The notes beneath the pieces were generated by a model, which worked only from the letters and a program-made list of their open reading frames with translations, was not told the DNA's origin and made no database searches. From positions 65,437 to 129,436 of the forward strand of contig CAJYMH010000035.1 in NCBI GenBank assembly GCA_913776195.1: 64,000 nt of DNA, written 5' to 3'. Within the stretch, counting starts at the first letter, position 1, and the number at the start of each line of letters is the position of its first letter. Positions 10,047-19,204 of the stretch are shown piece by piece. Position numbers and translations under genes: made by a program. Origin of the DNA: an uncultured Caulobacter sp. (GTDB taxonomy: Bacteria; Pseudomonadota; Alphaproteobacteria; Caulobacterales; Caulobacteraceae).

Positions 10047-12091
10047 CCCCCGAAGACGAAGTCGGCCTTCCAATAGCCGTTCAGGGCGTTCAGCAGATCA
10101 ACGCCATAGCCGGCGCTTCCATCAGCCAGGTCGGTGAGCCAGGCGGTGTTCGAGCGGGCCATGACGCCCACATCGCCCTTCACGGCCTCGGCCAGGAGCC
10201 AGCCGACCATGGCCGCCTTCGTGCCGATGGCGTCGGCGTCCTTGGCTCCGCCATACCAGGCGAAATAGTCGATGCGGGTGTCGATCAGCGTGTGGATCTT
10301 CTCGTCCGTGGGAGCGGCCCCGAAGATGGTCTTGTAGGCCTCTCGCGTCGCGTCGAAGAGACTAAGCGCACCATAGGTCGTCTGGAAGGCGGCCTTGCCC
10401 TCTCCGTCCCGGCCCAGGTTCACCGCGAAGTTGATGTAGCGGTTCTCGAGCCCGAAGTTCTGGAAGTAGGGGCTGTTGAGGTTGTTGGGATTGGGGCCGT
10501 CGGCGAACACCAGATAGTCGAGTCCGTCGCCGCCGGGGACCTTACCGGTGAAGAACTGATAGCTCATGGTCGCGACCGAGGTCGTCTTTCGCGCCTCGGT
10601 CACCACCTCGGCGATGGCCGCCTCTGTGGAGAGACCGCCCGCGACCTTGGCCGACATGTCCCGAGCGAAGGTGAGCGCCGCGCTGCCCTCGGTCCAGGAG
10701 TCAGCGCGAAGAATGTTGTCCAAAGCCCGGTGAACCGGATTGCTCAGGCCGACGTCGATCACCACGGTGCGGTCGCTGAACTGCAGCTTCTCGATGCTGT
10801 AGAACGTATCCACGCCGTCAGAGGTCTTGATGTCACGAATGCTCCAGCCGTCGGCGCCCAAGGTCCAGCTGTAGTTGCGCGACGCCCCGGCATACCGCGC
10901 TGTGTCGACCCCCGCGCCGCCGGACAGGATGTCGTCCCCGCCCAGTCCCATCAGCACGTCGTCCCCGCCTTCTCCGTAGAGCGTATTGGCGATGCTGGAA
11001 CCCGTCAGGGTATCCGCGAACGCGCCGCCGAGCAGATTCTCGATCGACTTCAGAGTGTCGCTGCCCTCCCCCGTATTCTGCGCGCCGGTCTTGGACAGAT
11101 CGACGATCACTGCGTTCGTCGCGCGGGAGAAGTCAGCGGTATCGACCCCGTCGCCGCCGTCTAGGGTGTCCGCCCCCTGCCCGCCGATGAGGAAGTCGTC
11201 GCCTGCGCCTCCCTGGATGATGTTCGCCCCCGCATCGCCTATCAGGGTGTCGTTTCCGGCGCCGCTGATCAGATTCTCGATTCCGATCAGGGTGACCGTG
11301 AAGCCGTCGGCGACCTGCTGCGCGCCGCCGGCGCCCATGTTCACCTGCACGCGGCCCGTGAAAGCCGCGAAGGTGATGGTGTCGACGCCCTCTCCGCCCT
11401 CGTAGCGATCAGAACCGGCCGAGACGATGAACATATCGTCGCCCGCGCCGCCGAACAGGCTGTCATTGCCGTCGCCCCCGTCCAGGGTGTCCTTGCCGGC
11501 GTCGCCATGCAGGGTATCGGCGCCCTCGCCGCCGCGCAGGACGTCGTCGCCCGCCTCGCCGTAGAGGATGTCGTTGCCGGTTCCGCCCTCCAGCGTATCG
11601 TTGCCATCGCCGCCATAAAGGGTGTCGTTGCCGGCGTCGCCGTAGAGTAGGTCATTACCCGCGCGGCCGTTCAGCTCGTCGTCGCCGGCGTCGCCGTGCA
11701 GTTGGTTGACCTTGGCGTCGCCCTGGATGATGTCGGCGAACAGGGAGCCCACGGCGCCCTCGATGCCGATCAGGGTGTCCATGCCCTGGCCGGTGTTCTG
11801 GGCCGTGGTGACGGCCAGGTCGATCCTGATCGACGCGGTCGCCGAGTAGAATACAGCCAGATCGTTCCCGGCCCCGCCATCCAGGATGTCGTTCCCCGCG
11901 CCGCCGTCAAGCTGATCGTCGCCGGCGGCGCCTTTGAGAGTATCGTTCCCGGCACCGCCACGAATAAGATCGATGGCGGCCGTCCCATCGAGGGTGTCAG
12001 CGCCGGACGTGCCGTCAATAATGCTCGCTGGCTCGGAGACGGCCGCCAGACTGCCCGACAACAACACCGCCAGGTTCTCGTCGCTCACCAC
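10043..12091 (-). CDS. RTX repeat surface protein B with RsaA-N-like C-terminal domain
   Basis: The protein (682 residues from GTG 12091) holds dense GGxGxDxLxG calcium-binding repeats at about 20-130 and 130-240 (GDAGDDELNG, GGDGNDTLEG, GGTGNDILYG, GGEGADTLHG), then spaced repeat blocks to about 400. Residues about 465-682 carry the same helical domain as RTX protein A, with YQFFTG at 511 and ENRYINFAVNLG, and the distance from YQFFTG to the C-terminus is nearly equal (about 170 residues) in both. The longer open frame reaches 12349 but runs through the ettA terminator and 3' end; GTG 12091 or 12088, behind GGGGG, is a better start. No signal peptide; type I secretion is likely by family, but no exporter is visible here. 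Confidence 0.87.
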   Translation of the reverse strand: MVSDENLAVLLSGSLAAVSEPASIIDGTSGADTLDGTAAIDLIRGGAGNDTLKGAAGDDQLDGGAGNDILDGGAGNDLAVFYSATASIRIDLAVTTAQNTGQGMDTLIGIEGAVGSLFADIIQGDAKVNQLHGDAGDDELNGRAGNDLLYGDAGNDTLYGGDGNDTLEGGTGNDILYGEAGDDVLRGGEGADTLHGDAGKDTLDGGDGNDSLFGGAGDDMFIVSAGSDRYEGGEGVDTITFAAFTGRVQVNMGAGGAQQVADGFTVTLIGIENLISGAGNDTLIGDAGANIIQGGAGDDFLIGGQGADTLDGGDGVDTADFSRATNAVIVDLSKTGAQNTGEGSDTLKSIENLLGGAFADTLTGSSIANTLYGEGGDDVLMGLGGDDILSGGAGVDTARYAGASRNYSWTLGADGWSIRDIKTSDGVDTFYSIEKLQFSDRTVVIDVGLSNPVHRALDNILRADSWTEGSAALTFARDMSAKVAGGLSTEAAIAEVVTEARKTTSVATMSYQFFTGKVPGGDGLDYLVFADGPNPNNLNSPYFQNFGLENRYINFAVNLGRDGEGKAAFQTTYGALSLFDATREAYKTIFGAAPTDEKIHTLIDTRIDYFAWYGGAKDADAIGTKAAMVGWLLAEAVKGDVGVMARSNTAWLTDLADGSAGYGVDLLNALNGYWKADFVFGG

Positions 12092-12187
12092 ATCCCCCGT
12101 TACGCCAGCGGCCGCGACCGCTGGGCAAGCATGGTGAACGAAGGTTAACGGCCGCCTAGCCGCCCGGACGGAGAGCTCACCAGCCAT

Positions 12188-12222
12188 AAAAAAGGCGGCG
12201 ATGATTTCACCGCCGCCTTTTC
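12188..12222 (-). terminator. rho-independent terminator of ettA
   Basis: On the minus strand an AAAGGCGGCG arm, a ten-base loop and a CGCCGCC arm are followed by six T residues. It lies about 20 bases after the ettA stop codon. It also places a transcription stop between ettA and RTX gene B, which supports a separate promoter and the late GTG start for RTX gene B. Confidence 0.88.
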
Positions 12223-12243
12223 CAGCAAGGGATTGCGCCGCGG

Positions 12244-13911
<1,668 letters not shown>

Positions 13912-14133
13912 GAGGGCGCCGCGCTCGCTTTCGGATGATTTTCGGAGTTGCGCTCAGATAGCGGTGCGGAGCCGCGAGTGCAACGGATGCGGCGCTTTGG
14001 ACACAGGGAACAACTGTCGCCCACGCATGACGGATGGGTCGTAAAAGCATAGCTGTACCGTCACAGACCGCTGATAGCTCACGGGTCCCATAGGCGGCGC
14101 GCCTCCCTGCGTCGTTCTGAAATCGGGGATTCC

Positions 14134-16407
14134 ATGAAGAACCATCTGATCGCCAGCGCCGCTGTCGGCGCCCTGCTGAGCTTCGCCGCTACCGGCGGCT
14201 ACGCCGCCGAAGCGGCCGACGCCTCGGCCGAAGTGGACGCCGTCGTCGTCCTGGGCCAGGGCCAGTCCCGCCAGGTCCAGACCGTGAAGGAAGAAGAACT
14301 GGCCCTGGAAGCGGCCGGCACCAGCCCCATCAAGGCGCTGGAAAAGCTGCCCGGCGTGAACGTGCAGTCGGCGGACGCCTTCGGCGCCTATGAGTGGTCG
14401 ACGGGCATCTCGATTCGCGGCTTCAACCAGAACCAGCTGGGCTTCACCCTGGACGGCGTGCCGCTGGGCGACATGAGCTACGGCAACCACAACGGCCTAC
14501 ACATCAGCCGCGCCATCACCAACGAGAACATCGGCCGGGTCGAGCTGGCCCAGGGCGCCGGCTCCCTCGAGACGGCCTCGACCTCGAACCTCGGCGGCAC
14601 GCTGCAGTTCTTCTCGCGCGATCCGTCGGAAACCTTCGGCGCCCAGGCGAACGGCACCTATGGCTCGGAGAACATGCACCGCGTGTTCCTGCGCATGGAA
14701 AGCGGCGCCATCGAGCCGCTGGGCGGCCTGCGCGCCTACGCCTCGGTCGTCGATCAGAAGACCGACAAGTGGAAGGGCGGCTCCGAGCAGAAGCAGCGCC
14801 AGTACGACATCAAGGCCGTGCTCCCGATCGGCGAAGGAAAGCTGAGCGCCTTCTACACCCGCTCGGAACGCCGCGAGCAGGACTATCAGGACATGTCCTA
14901 TGACATGATCCGGCGCCTGGGCCGCGACTGGGACAACACAGTCCCGAATTGGGGCCTCGCGATCGCGGCGGCCACGGCCTACAACACCGGCCGCCCCCTG
15001 CCCGCGCCGTTCGCCACCGTGGACGACGCTTACTACGCCGGCGCCGGCATCCGTGACGACAACCTCTACAGCGTCAGCTTCGACACCCCGATCGGCGAGA
15101 ACTTCGACGTCCACATCCAGGGCTATGGGCACACCAATGAGGGCCAGGGCCTGTGGTACACGCCGTACCTGGTGTCGCCGGGCTTCGGCACGCCGGGCTC
15201 CAACGCCGCCCCCCTGTCGATCCGCACGACCGAGTACGACATCGACCGCAAAGGCGTCATCGGCGGCCTGACCTGGCGCTTCGCCGGCCACGAGATCAGC
15301 GCCGGCGGCTGGTACGAAAAGAACGACTTCAACCAGGCTCGCCGCTTCTACGCCGAGACCCTGACCCAGTTGCGCGACGCGCTGGACTTCCAGTCCAATC
15401 CGTTCGCCACCCAGTGGCAGTACAAGTTCGAGACCACGACGACCCAGGGCTACATCCAGGACGTCTGGACCGTGAACGACGCCCTGAAGATCAACTTCGG
15501 CTTCAAGGCCGTGAAGGTCGAGAACGAGGTGGCGACCGTCGTCGGCTCGCCTCTGGCCGGCACGATCGAGTCCAAGGACAGCTTCCTGCCGCAGGCGGGC
15601 GCCGTGTATCAGTTCACTCCGGACCTGGAAGTGTTCGGCGGCTACACCGAGAATATGGCCGCCTTCGTCTCGGCCGCGACCTCGGGCCCGTTCGGTTCGC
15701 AGAACCAGGCGGCGGTGAACTACATCGCCCAGAACCTGAATCCGGAAACCTCGAAGACCTTCGAGGGCGGCCTGCGCTATCGCACCAGCCGCTTCCAGGG
15801 CGTGGTCGCCGCCTACAAGGTGGACTTCAACGACCGCCTGGTCAGCGCCCAGACGGCCTCGCCGATCCTCGGTCTGCCGGCGGTTCTGTCGAACGTGGGC
15901 TCGGTGGAGACCAAGGGCGTCGAAGTCGCCGGCGAGTTCCGCCTGACCGACGAATGGAGCCTCTACGGCGCCTACAGCCTGAACTCGTCGAAGTATCAGG
16001 ACAACGTGATCAACGCCAACGGGACCATCGCCTCGGCGACCATGGGCAAGACCGTCGTCAACACGCCGCGCAACAGCGTGAAGGCCGAGCTGTCCTATGA
16101 CAACGGCGGCTTCTACGCCAAGCTGTCGAGCGTCTATACGGACGAGCGCTACTACACCTACGAGAACATCGGCGGGAAGGTCGACGGCGCGCTCGTGGCC
16201 GACCTGGTGTTCGGCTACCGCTTCTCGGGCGGTCCGCTCTTGGAAGGCCTGGAAATCCAGGGCAACGTCACCAACCTGTTCAACAAGGACTACATCTCGA
16301 CGGTGGGTTCTGGCGGCTACGTGAACCGCGACGTCGCCGGCACGACCATGACCCTGCTGCCGGCTCCGCCGCGCCAGGGTTTCATCACCATCAAGAAGAG
16401 CTTCTGA
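14134..16407 (+). CDS. TonB-dependent outer-membrane receptor
   Basis: A 757-residue receptor with a cleavable signal (MKNHLIASAAVGALLSFAAT, cut near GGYAAEA), a plug domain (PIKALEKLPGVNVQSADAFG and SIRGFNQNQLGFTLDGVPLG, about 50-170) and a 22-strand barrel ending in the aromatic FITIKKSF typical of outer-membrane proteins. TonB receptors import scarce ligands across the outer membrane. The next gene is a Tat-exported PhoD-like phosphatase, 64 bases downstream in the same direction, so phosphate-ester or nucleotide uptake is a reasonable guess but not shown. A hairpin separates the two genes. Confidence 0.92.
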   Translation: MKNHLIASAAVGALLSFAATGGYAAEAADASAEVDAVVVLGQGQSRQVQTVKEEELALEAAGTSPIKALEKLPGVNVQSADAFGAYEWSTGISIRGFNQNQLGFTLDGVPLGDMSYGNHNGLHISRAITNENIGRVELAQGAGSLETASTSNLGGTLQFFSRDPSETFGAQANGTYGSENMHRVFLRMESGAIEPLGGLRAYASVVDQKTDKWKGGSEQKQRQYDIKAVLPIGEGKLSAFYTRSERREQDYQDMSYDMIRRLGRDWDNTVPNWGLAIAAATAYNTGRPLPAPFATVDDAYYAGAGIRDDNLYSVSFDTPIGENFDVHIQGYGHTNEGQGLWYTPYLVSPGFGTPGSNAAPLSIRTTEYDIDRKGVIGGLTWRFAGHEISAGGWYEKNDFNQARRFYAETLTQLRDALDFQSNPFATQWQYKFETTTTQGYIQDVWTVNDALKINFGFKAVKVENEVATVVGSPLAGTIESKDSFLPQAGAVYQFTPDLEVFGGYTENMAAFVSAATSGPFGSQNQAAVNYIAQNLNPETSKTFEGGLRYRTSRFQGVVAAYKVDFNDRLVSAQTASPILGLPAVLSNVGSVETKGVEVAGEFRLTDEWSLYGAYSLNSSKYQDNVINANGTIASATMGKTVVNTPRNSVKAELSYDNGGFYAKLSSVYTDERYYTYENIGGKVDGALVADLVFGYRFSGGPLLEGLEIQGNVTNLFNKDYISTVGSGGYVNRDVAGTTMTLLPAPPRQGFITIKKSF

Positions 16408-16424
16408 TCCAAGCGATCAGAGCG

Positions 16425-16458
16425 AAGGCCGGGGAGTTCGCTCCCCGGCCTTTTCCTT
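16425..16458 (+). terminator. UUCG-loop hairpin between TonB receptor and phoD-like gene
   Basis: A 12-bp perfect stem, AAGGCCGGGGAG and CTCCCCGGCCTT, is closed by the very stable TTCG tetraloop and followed by a short T-rich tract (TTCCTTT). It ends a few bases before the Shine-Dalgarno GGAGA of the downstream gene. It may end most transcripts while letting some read on, or protect the 3' end of the receptor mRNA. Confidence 0.8.
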
Positions 16459-16471
16459 TGGAGAAACGCCC

Positions 16472-17575
16472 ATGTCCGATCTGAACCGCCGCGCCGCCCT
16501 GGGCCTGGGCGTCGCCGCCGCAGCCGCCGTCACCGCCCCGGTCCGCGCCGCCGACCGCACGGACGGCAAGCTGCTGACCCGCATCGCCTTCGGCTCCTGC
16601 GCCAAGCAGGACAAGGAGCAGCCGATCTGGGACGCGGTCCTGGCGGCCAAGCCTGACCTATTCGTTTTCCTGGGCGACAACATCTACGCCGACACCCGCG
16701 ACCCCGCGGTGATGGCGGCCAAGTACGCCGCGCTGGCCGCCAAGCCGGGCTTTCAGAAGCTGAAGGCGACCACGCCCCTGATGGCGATCTGGGACGACCA
16801 CGACTACGGCGAGAACGACGCCGGCGCGGACTATCCGATGAAGGCGGAGTCGCGACGGCAGTTCTGCGACTTCTGGGGCGAGGCGGCGACTTCTCCCCGC
16901 CGGACGCGGGACGGCATCTACATCGCCGCAATCTTCGGACCGGCCGGGCGGCGGGTGCAGGTCATCCTGCCCGACCTGCGCTGGAACCGCACGGCGATCC
17001 AGAAGCTGGACCTGGCCGGAGCCGACTATGAGGCCTGGGCAAAGGCGAAGGCCCAGAAAGGCGCGCAAGTCCCCGGCCCCTACGCCCGCAATCCCGATCT
17101 GACGGCGACCATGCTGGGCGAGCCCCAATGGCGATGGCTGGAGGAAGAGCTGGCGCGGCCGGCGGACCTGCGCATCTTCGGCTCCAGCCTTCAGGTGCTG
17201 GCCGACTTCGCCGGGTGGGAAAGCTGGCCGAACTACGCCAACGACCACCAGCGTCTGTTCGAGACGATCCGCCGAACGCGGGCGGAGCGGCTGTTCTGCA
17301 TCAGCGGCGACACCCACTACGCCGAGATTTCGCGGCTCGACGTCAACGTGCCGTACCCAATATGGGACGTGACCTCGTCAGGGCTGACGGAGACCTGGCC
17401 TGTGAGGCCGCCCAACGCCCTTCGCCGCAGCGCTGTGCTGCAGGAGCAGAACTTCGGCCTCATCGAAATCGACTGGTCTGGGTCCTCGCCCAAGGTGCGG
17501 ATCGAGGTGCGCGATGTGACGGGAAAGCCCCGGCTCTGGACCGTGATCGACAGCGCGACCCTGCGCATCGCCTGA
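16472..17575 (+). CDS. PhoD-like alkaline phosphatase/phosphodiesterase, Tat-exported
   Basis: The 367-residue protein opens with a twin-arginine signal (LNRRAALGLGVAAAAAV, cut after VRAAD), so it is exported folded. PhoD-type metallophosphatase motifs follow: FGSCAKQ about 37, VFLGDNIYAD about 65-74, IWDDHDYGENDAG about 107 and ISGDTHYAEI about 280, which bind Fe/Ca ions in the family. Proteins of this family hydrolyse phosphomonoesters or diesters outside the cytoplasm. The start has GGAGA seven bases upstream. It forms a probable transcription unit with the preceding TonB receptor. The family is broad, so the substrate stays open. Confidence 0.88.
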   Translation: MSDLNRRAALGLGVAAAAAVTAPVRAADRTDGKLLTRIAFGSCAKQDKEQPIWDAVLAAKPDLFVFLGDNIYADTRDPAVMAAKYAALAAKPGFQKLKATTPLMAIWDDHDYGENDAGADYPMKAESRRQFCDFWGEAATSPRRTRDGIYIAAIFGPAGRRVQVILPDLRWNRTAIQKLDLAGADYEAWAKAKAQKGAQVPGPYARNPDLTATMLGEPQWRWLEEELARPADLRIFGSSLQVLADFAGWESWPNYANDHQRLFETIRRTRAERLFCISGDTHYAEISRLDVNVPYPIWDVTSSGLTETWPVRPPNALRRSAVLQEQNFGLIEIDWSGSSPKVRIEVRDVTGKPRLWTVIDSATLRIA

Positions 17576-17641
17576 GTTTTCGGGGAACGGCCTAGCGCCG
17601 GGACCGTTTGAATCTCTGAGTTTTCACAAGGAGATGCCGTC

Positions 17642-17824
17642 ATGCACAAGGACGAAGTGAAGGGCGCCGCCAACGACGCCAAGGGCAAGATCAAGGAAGC
17701 CGCCGGCAAGGCGACCGGCAATGAGCGCCTTGAGGCCGAGGGCTTAGGCGACCAAGCCAAGGGCAAGGTCCAGAAGGGCGTCGGCTCCATCAAGGAAGGC
17801 GTCCGGGACGCTCTCAAGCACTAA
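17642..17824 (+). CDS. CsbD family stress-response protein
   Basis: A 60-residue, highly charged, lysine- and glycine-rich protein with the CsbD pattern: DEVKGAANDAKGKIKEAAG at residues 4-22, then GNERLEAEG and GDQAKGKVQKG. CsbD-like proteins are general-stress proteins of uncertain molecular function. AAGGAG eight bases upstream sets the ATG, and a strong terminator follows directly, so the gene is probably monocistronic. Confidence 0.93.
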   Translation: MHKDEVKGAANDAKGKIKEAAGKATGNERLEAEGLGDQAKGKVQKGVGSIKEGVRDALKH

Positions 17825-17830
17825 GACCTA

Positions 17831-17855
17831 AGGGCCCCTTCGGGGGCCCTTTTTC
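17831..17855 (+). terminator. rho-independent terminator of the CsbD gene
   Basis: AGGGCCCC, a TTCG loop, GGGGCCCT and five T residues. It lies seven bases after the CsbD stop and abuts the stop codon of the convergent symporter gene, whose last bases overlap the T-run. Confidence 0.93.
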
Positions 17856-19098
17856 ATTCGTGCGGGGCCTTGCGATAGGCCTCTACGTCGATCTCATTCT
17901 CGAACCGCGCGACCGTGGTCGCCACCGCCAGGTTGCAGGTTGCGTTCGGCACCGTGCGGATCATGTCCAGCAACCGATCGAACGGCAGGATGAAGCCGAC
18001 GATCAGCGCCGTGCGCTCGTCCGGTATGCCCAGGGTCGACAGCACCGCCGCCAGCATGAACAGCGACGCGCTGGGCACCGGCGCCGTGCCGAGGGCCACC
18101 AGCGTCGCGGTGATCAGGATCATCACATACTGCACCGGGCCAAGCTCCACCCCCAGCACCTGGGCGGAGAACATCGCCAGCAGCCCCACATAGAGCGCCG
18201 TGCCGTCGCGGCCGATACTGGCCCCGAGCGGCAGCACGGTGGAGATCACCGGCTTGCCCAGCTTGAGGTTCCGCTCCGCCACCTGCATCGCCACCGGCAA
18301 GGTGGCCGAACTGGAGGCGGTGGAGAACGCCACCACGATGGCGTCGAGGATGCTGAGATAGAACGGCGTCACCGGCAGTCGCGCCACGACGCGCAGCAGC
18401 AGGCCGTGGACGATCAGGCTCTGCGCCGCCGAGGCGATGATCACGCAAAGCGCCAGCAGGCCGATGTTCAGGAACACCGCCGGACCATTGGCGCCGATAG
18501 CCGTGGCCACCAGGCCGAAAACGCCGAAGGGGGCCACCTCCATCACGAACTTGACGATGTGCAGCATCACCGCCGAGGCGGCGTCGAGCATGGACGCCAA
18601 GGGCGCGGCGCGAGGCCCGGCGGCCAGGATTCCGGCCCCTACGAAGATCGCGAAGACGATGATCGCCAGCATGTCGCCGTCGGCCAACGCCCGGATCGGG
18701 TTGATGGGGATCAGGCCTAGGAGCTGTTCGCCCATGGTTCGGCCCGGGTCGATCAGCTGGGGAGACGCGTTGGAGATGTTGGCCCCGAAGCCGGGCTCGA
18801 AGATCGAGCCGACGCCCATGCCCACGGCGACGGCCGTGGCGGCCGTGCAGACGAAAAGCACCAGCGTCTTCACGCCTAGAGAGCCGAGCTTTCTGGAGTC
18901 CGCCAGGGAGGCGACGCCGGCGGCGATGATCGTGAAGACCAGCGGCGCGACGACCATCCGGATCAGTCGCACGAAGATGTCGCCCAGCACCTTCACGTGC
19001 GTCGCCTGCTCGCGGAACACAAGCCCGACCGCCACGCCCAGCACAAGGAAGGCGAGGATGCGCTTCCAAAGAGGAATCGCGAACCACCACTTCAGCAT
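17854..19098 (-). CDS. dicarboxylate/amino-acid:cation symporter (DAACS family)
   Basis: A 414-residue inner-membrane protein with eight or more hydrophobic helices, in the GltP/DctA family. Visible landmarks: MVVAPLVFTIIAAGVASLAD about 48-67, the serine-rich hairpin signature STASSSATLPVAM about 270 and the substrate/cation region PFDRLLDMIRTVPNATCNLA about 375, which corresponds to the D-x3-DxxRTxxN motif of the family. It imports C4-dicarboxylates or acidic amino acids with protons or sodium. The sequence alone does not separate these. It sits alone between a terminator and a 106-base gap. Confidence 0.92.
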   Translation of the reverse strand: MLKWWFAIPLWKRILAFLVLGVAVGLVFREQATHVKVLGDIFVRLIRMVVAPLVFTIIAAGVASLADSRKLGSLGVKTLVLFVCTAATAVAVGMGVGSIFEPGFGANISNASPQLIDPGRTMGEQLLGLIPINPIRALADGDMLAIIVFAIFVGAGILAAGPRAAPLASMLDAASAVMLHIVKFVMEVAPFGVFGLVATAIGANGPAVFLNIGLLALCVIIASAAQSLIVHGLLLRVVARLPVTPFYLSILDAIVVAFSTASSSATLPVAMQVAERNLKLGKPVISTVLPLGASIGRDGTALYVGLLAMFSAQVLGVELGPVQYVMILITATLVALGTAPVPSASLFMLAAVLSTLGIPDERTALIVGFILPFDRLLDMIRTVPNATCNLAVATTVARFENEIDVEAYRKAPHE

Positions 19099-19150
19099 CG
19101 GCCTAGACCCCCGACCGTCTGCACTACACGCGATTCAGTAGCGGTTGGTT

Positions 19151-19198
19151 TTGCTCGCGAAGCAAGCGGCAAGCGTGGTTACCCACAACTTGCCGCTG
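19151..19198 (-). terminator. hairpins after the GH3 gene
   Basis: On the minus strand, just after the glucosidase stop, AGCGGCAAG and CTTGCCGCT form a nine-base stem whose loop itself contains GTGG/CCAC. A smaller TTGCTTCGCGAGCAA hairpin follows, then AAAACC. The T-run is weak, so it is a likely 3' end or mRNA-stabilising structure rather than a certain intrinsic terminator. Confidence 0.55.
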
Positions 19199-19204
19199 TA
19201 AATA

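Noticed and set aside
11500..11720. Short periodic DNA repeats that look like a CRISPR or satellite array
   Set aside because: They are the in-frame codons of the nine-residue RTX motifs of protein B, with no conserved repeat-spacer structure.
14030..14100. Possible PHO box upstream of the TonB receptor paired with the PhoD-like gene
   Set aside because: Fragments such as CTGTACCGTCACAG are present, but two properly spaced CTGTCA-like repeats are not.
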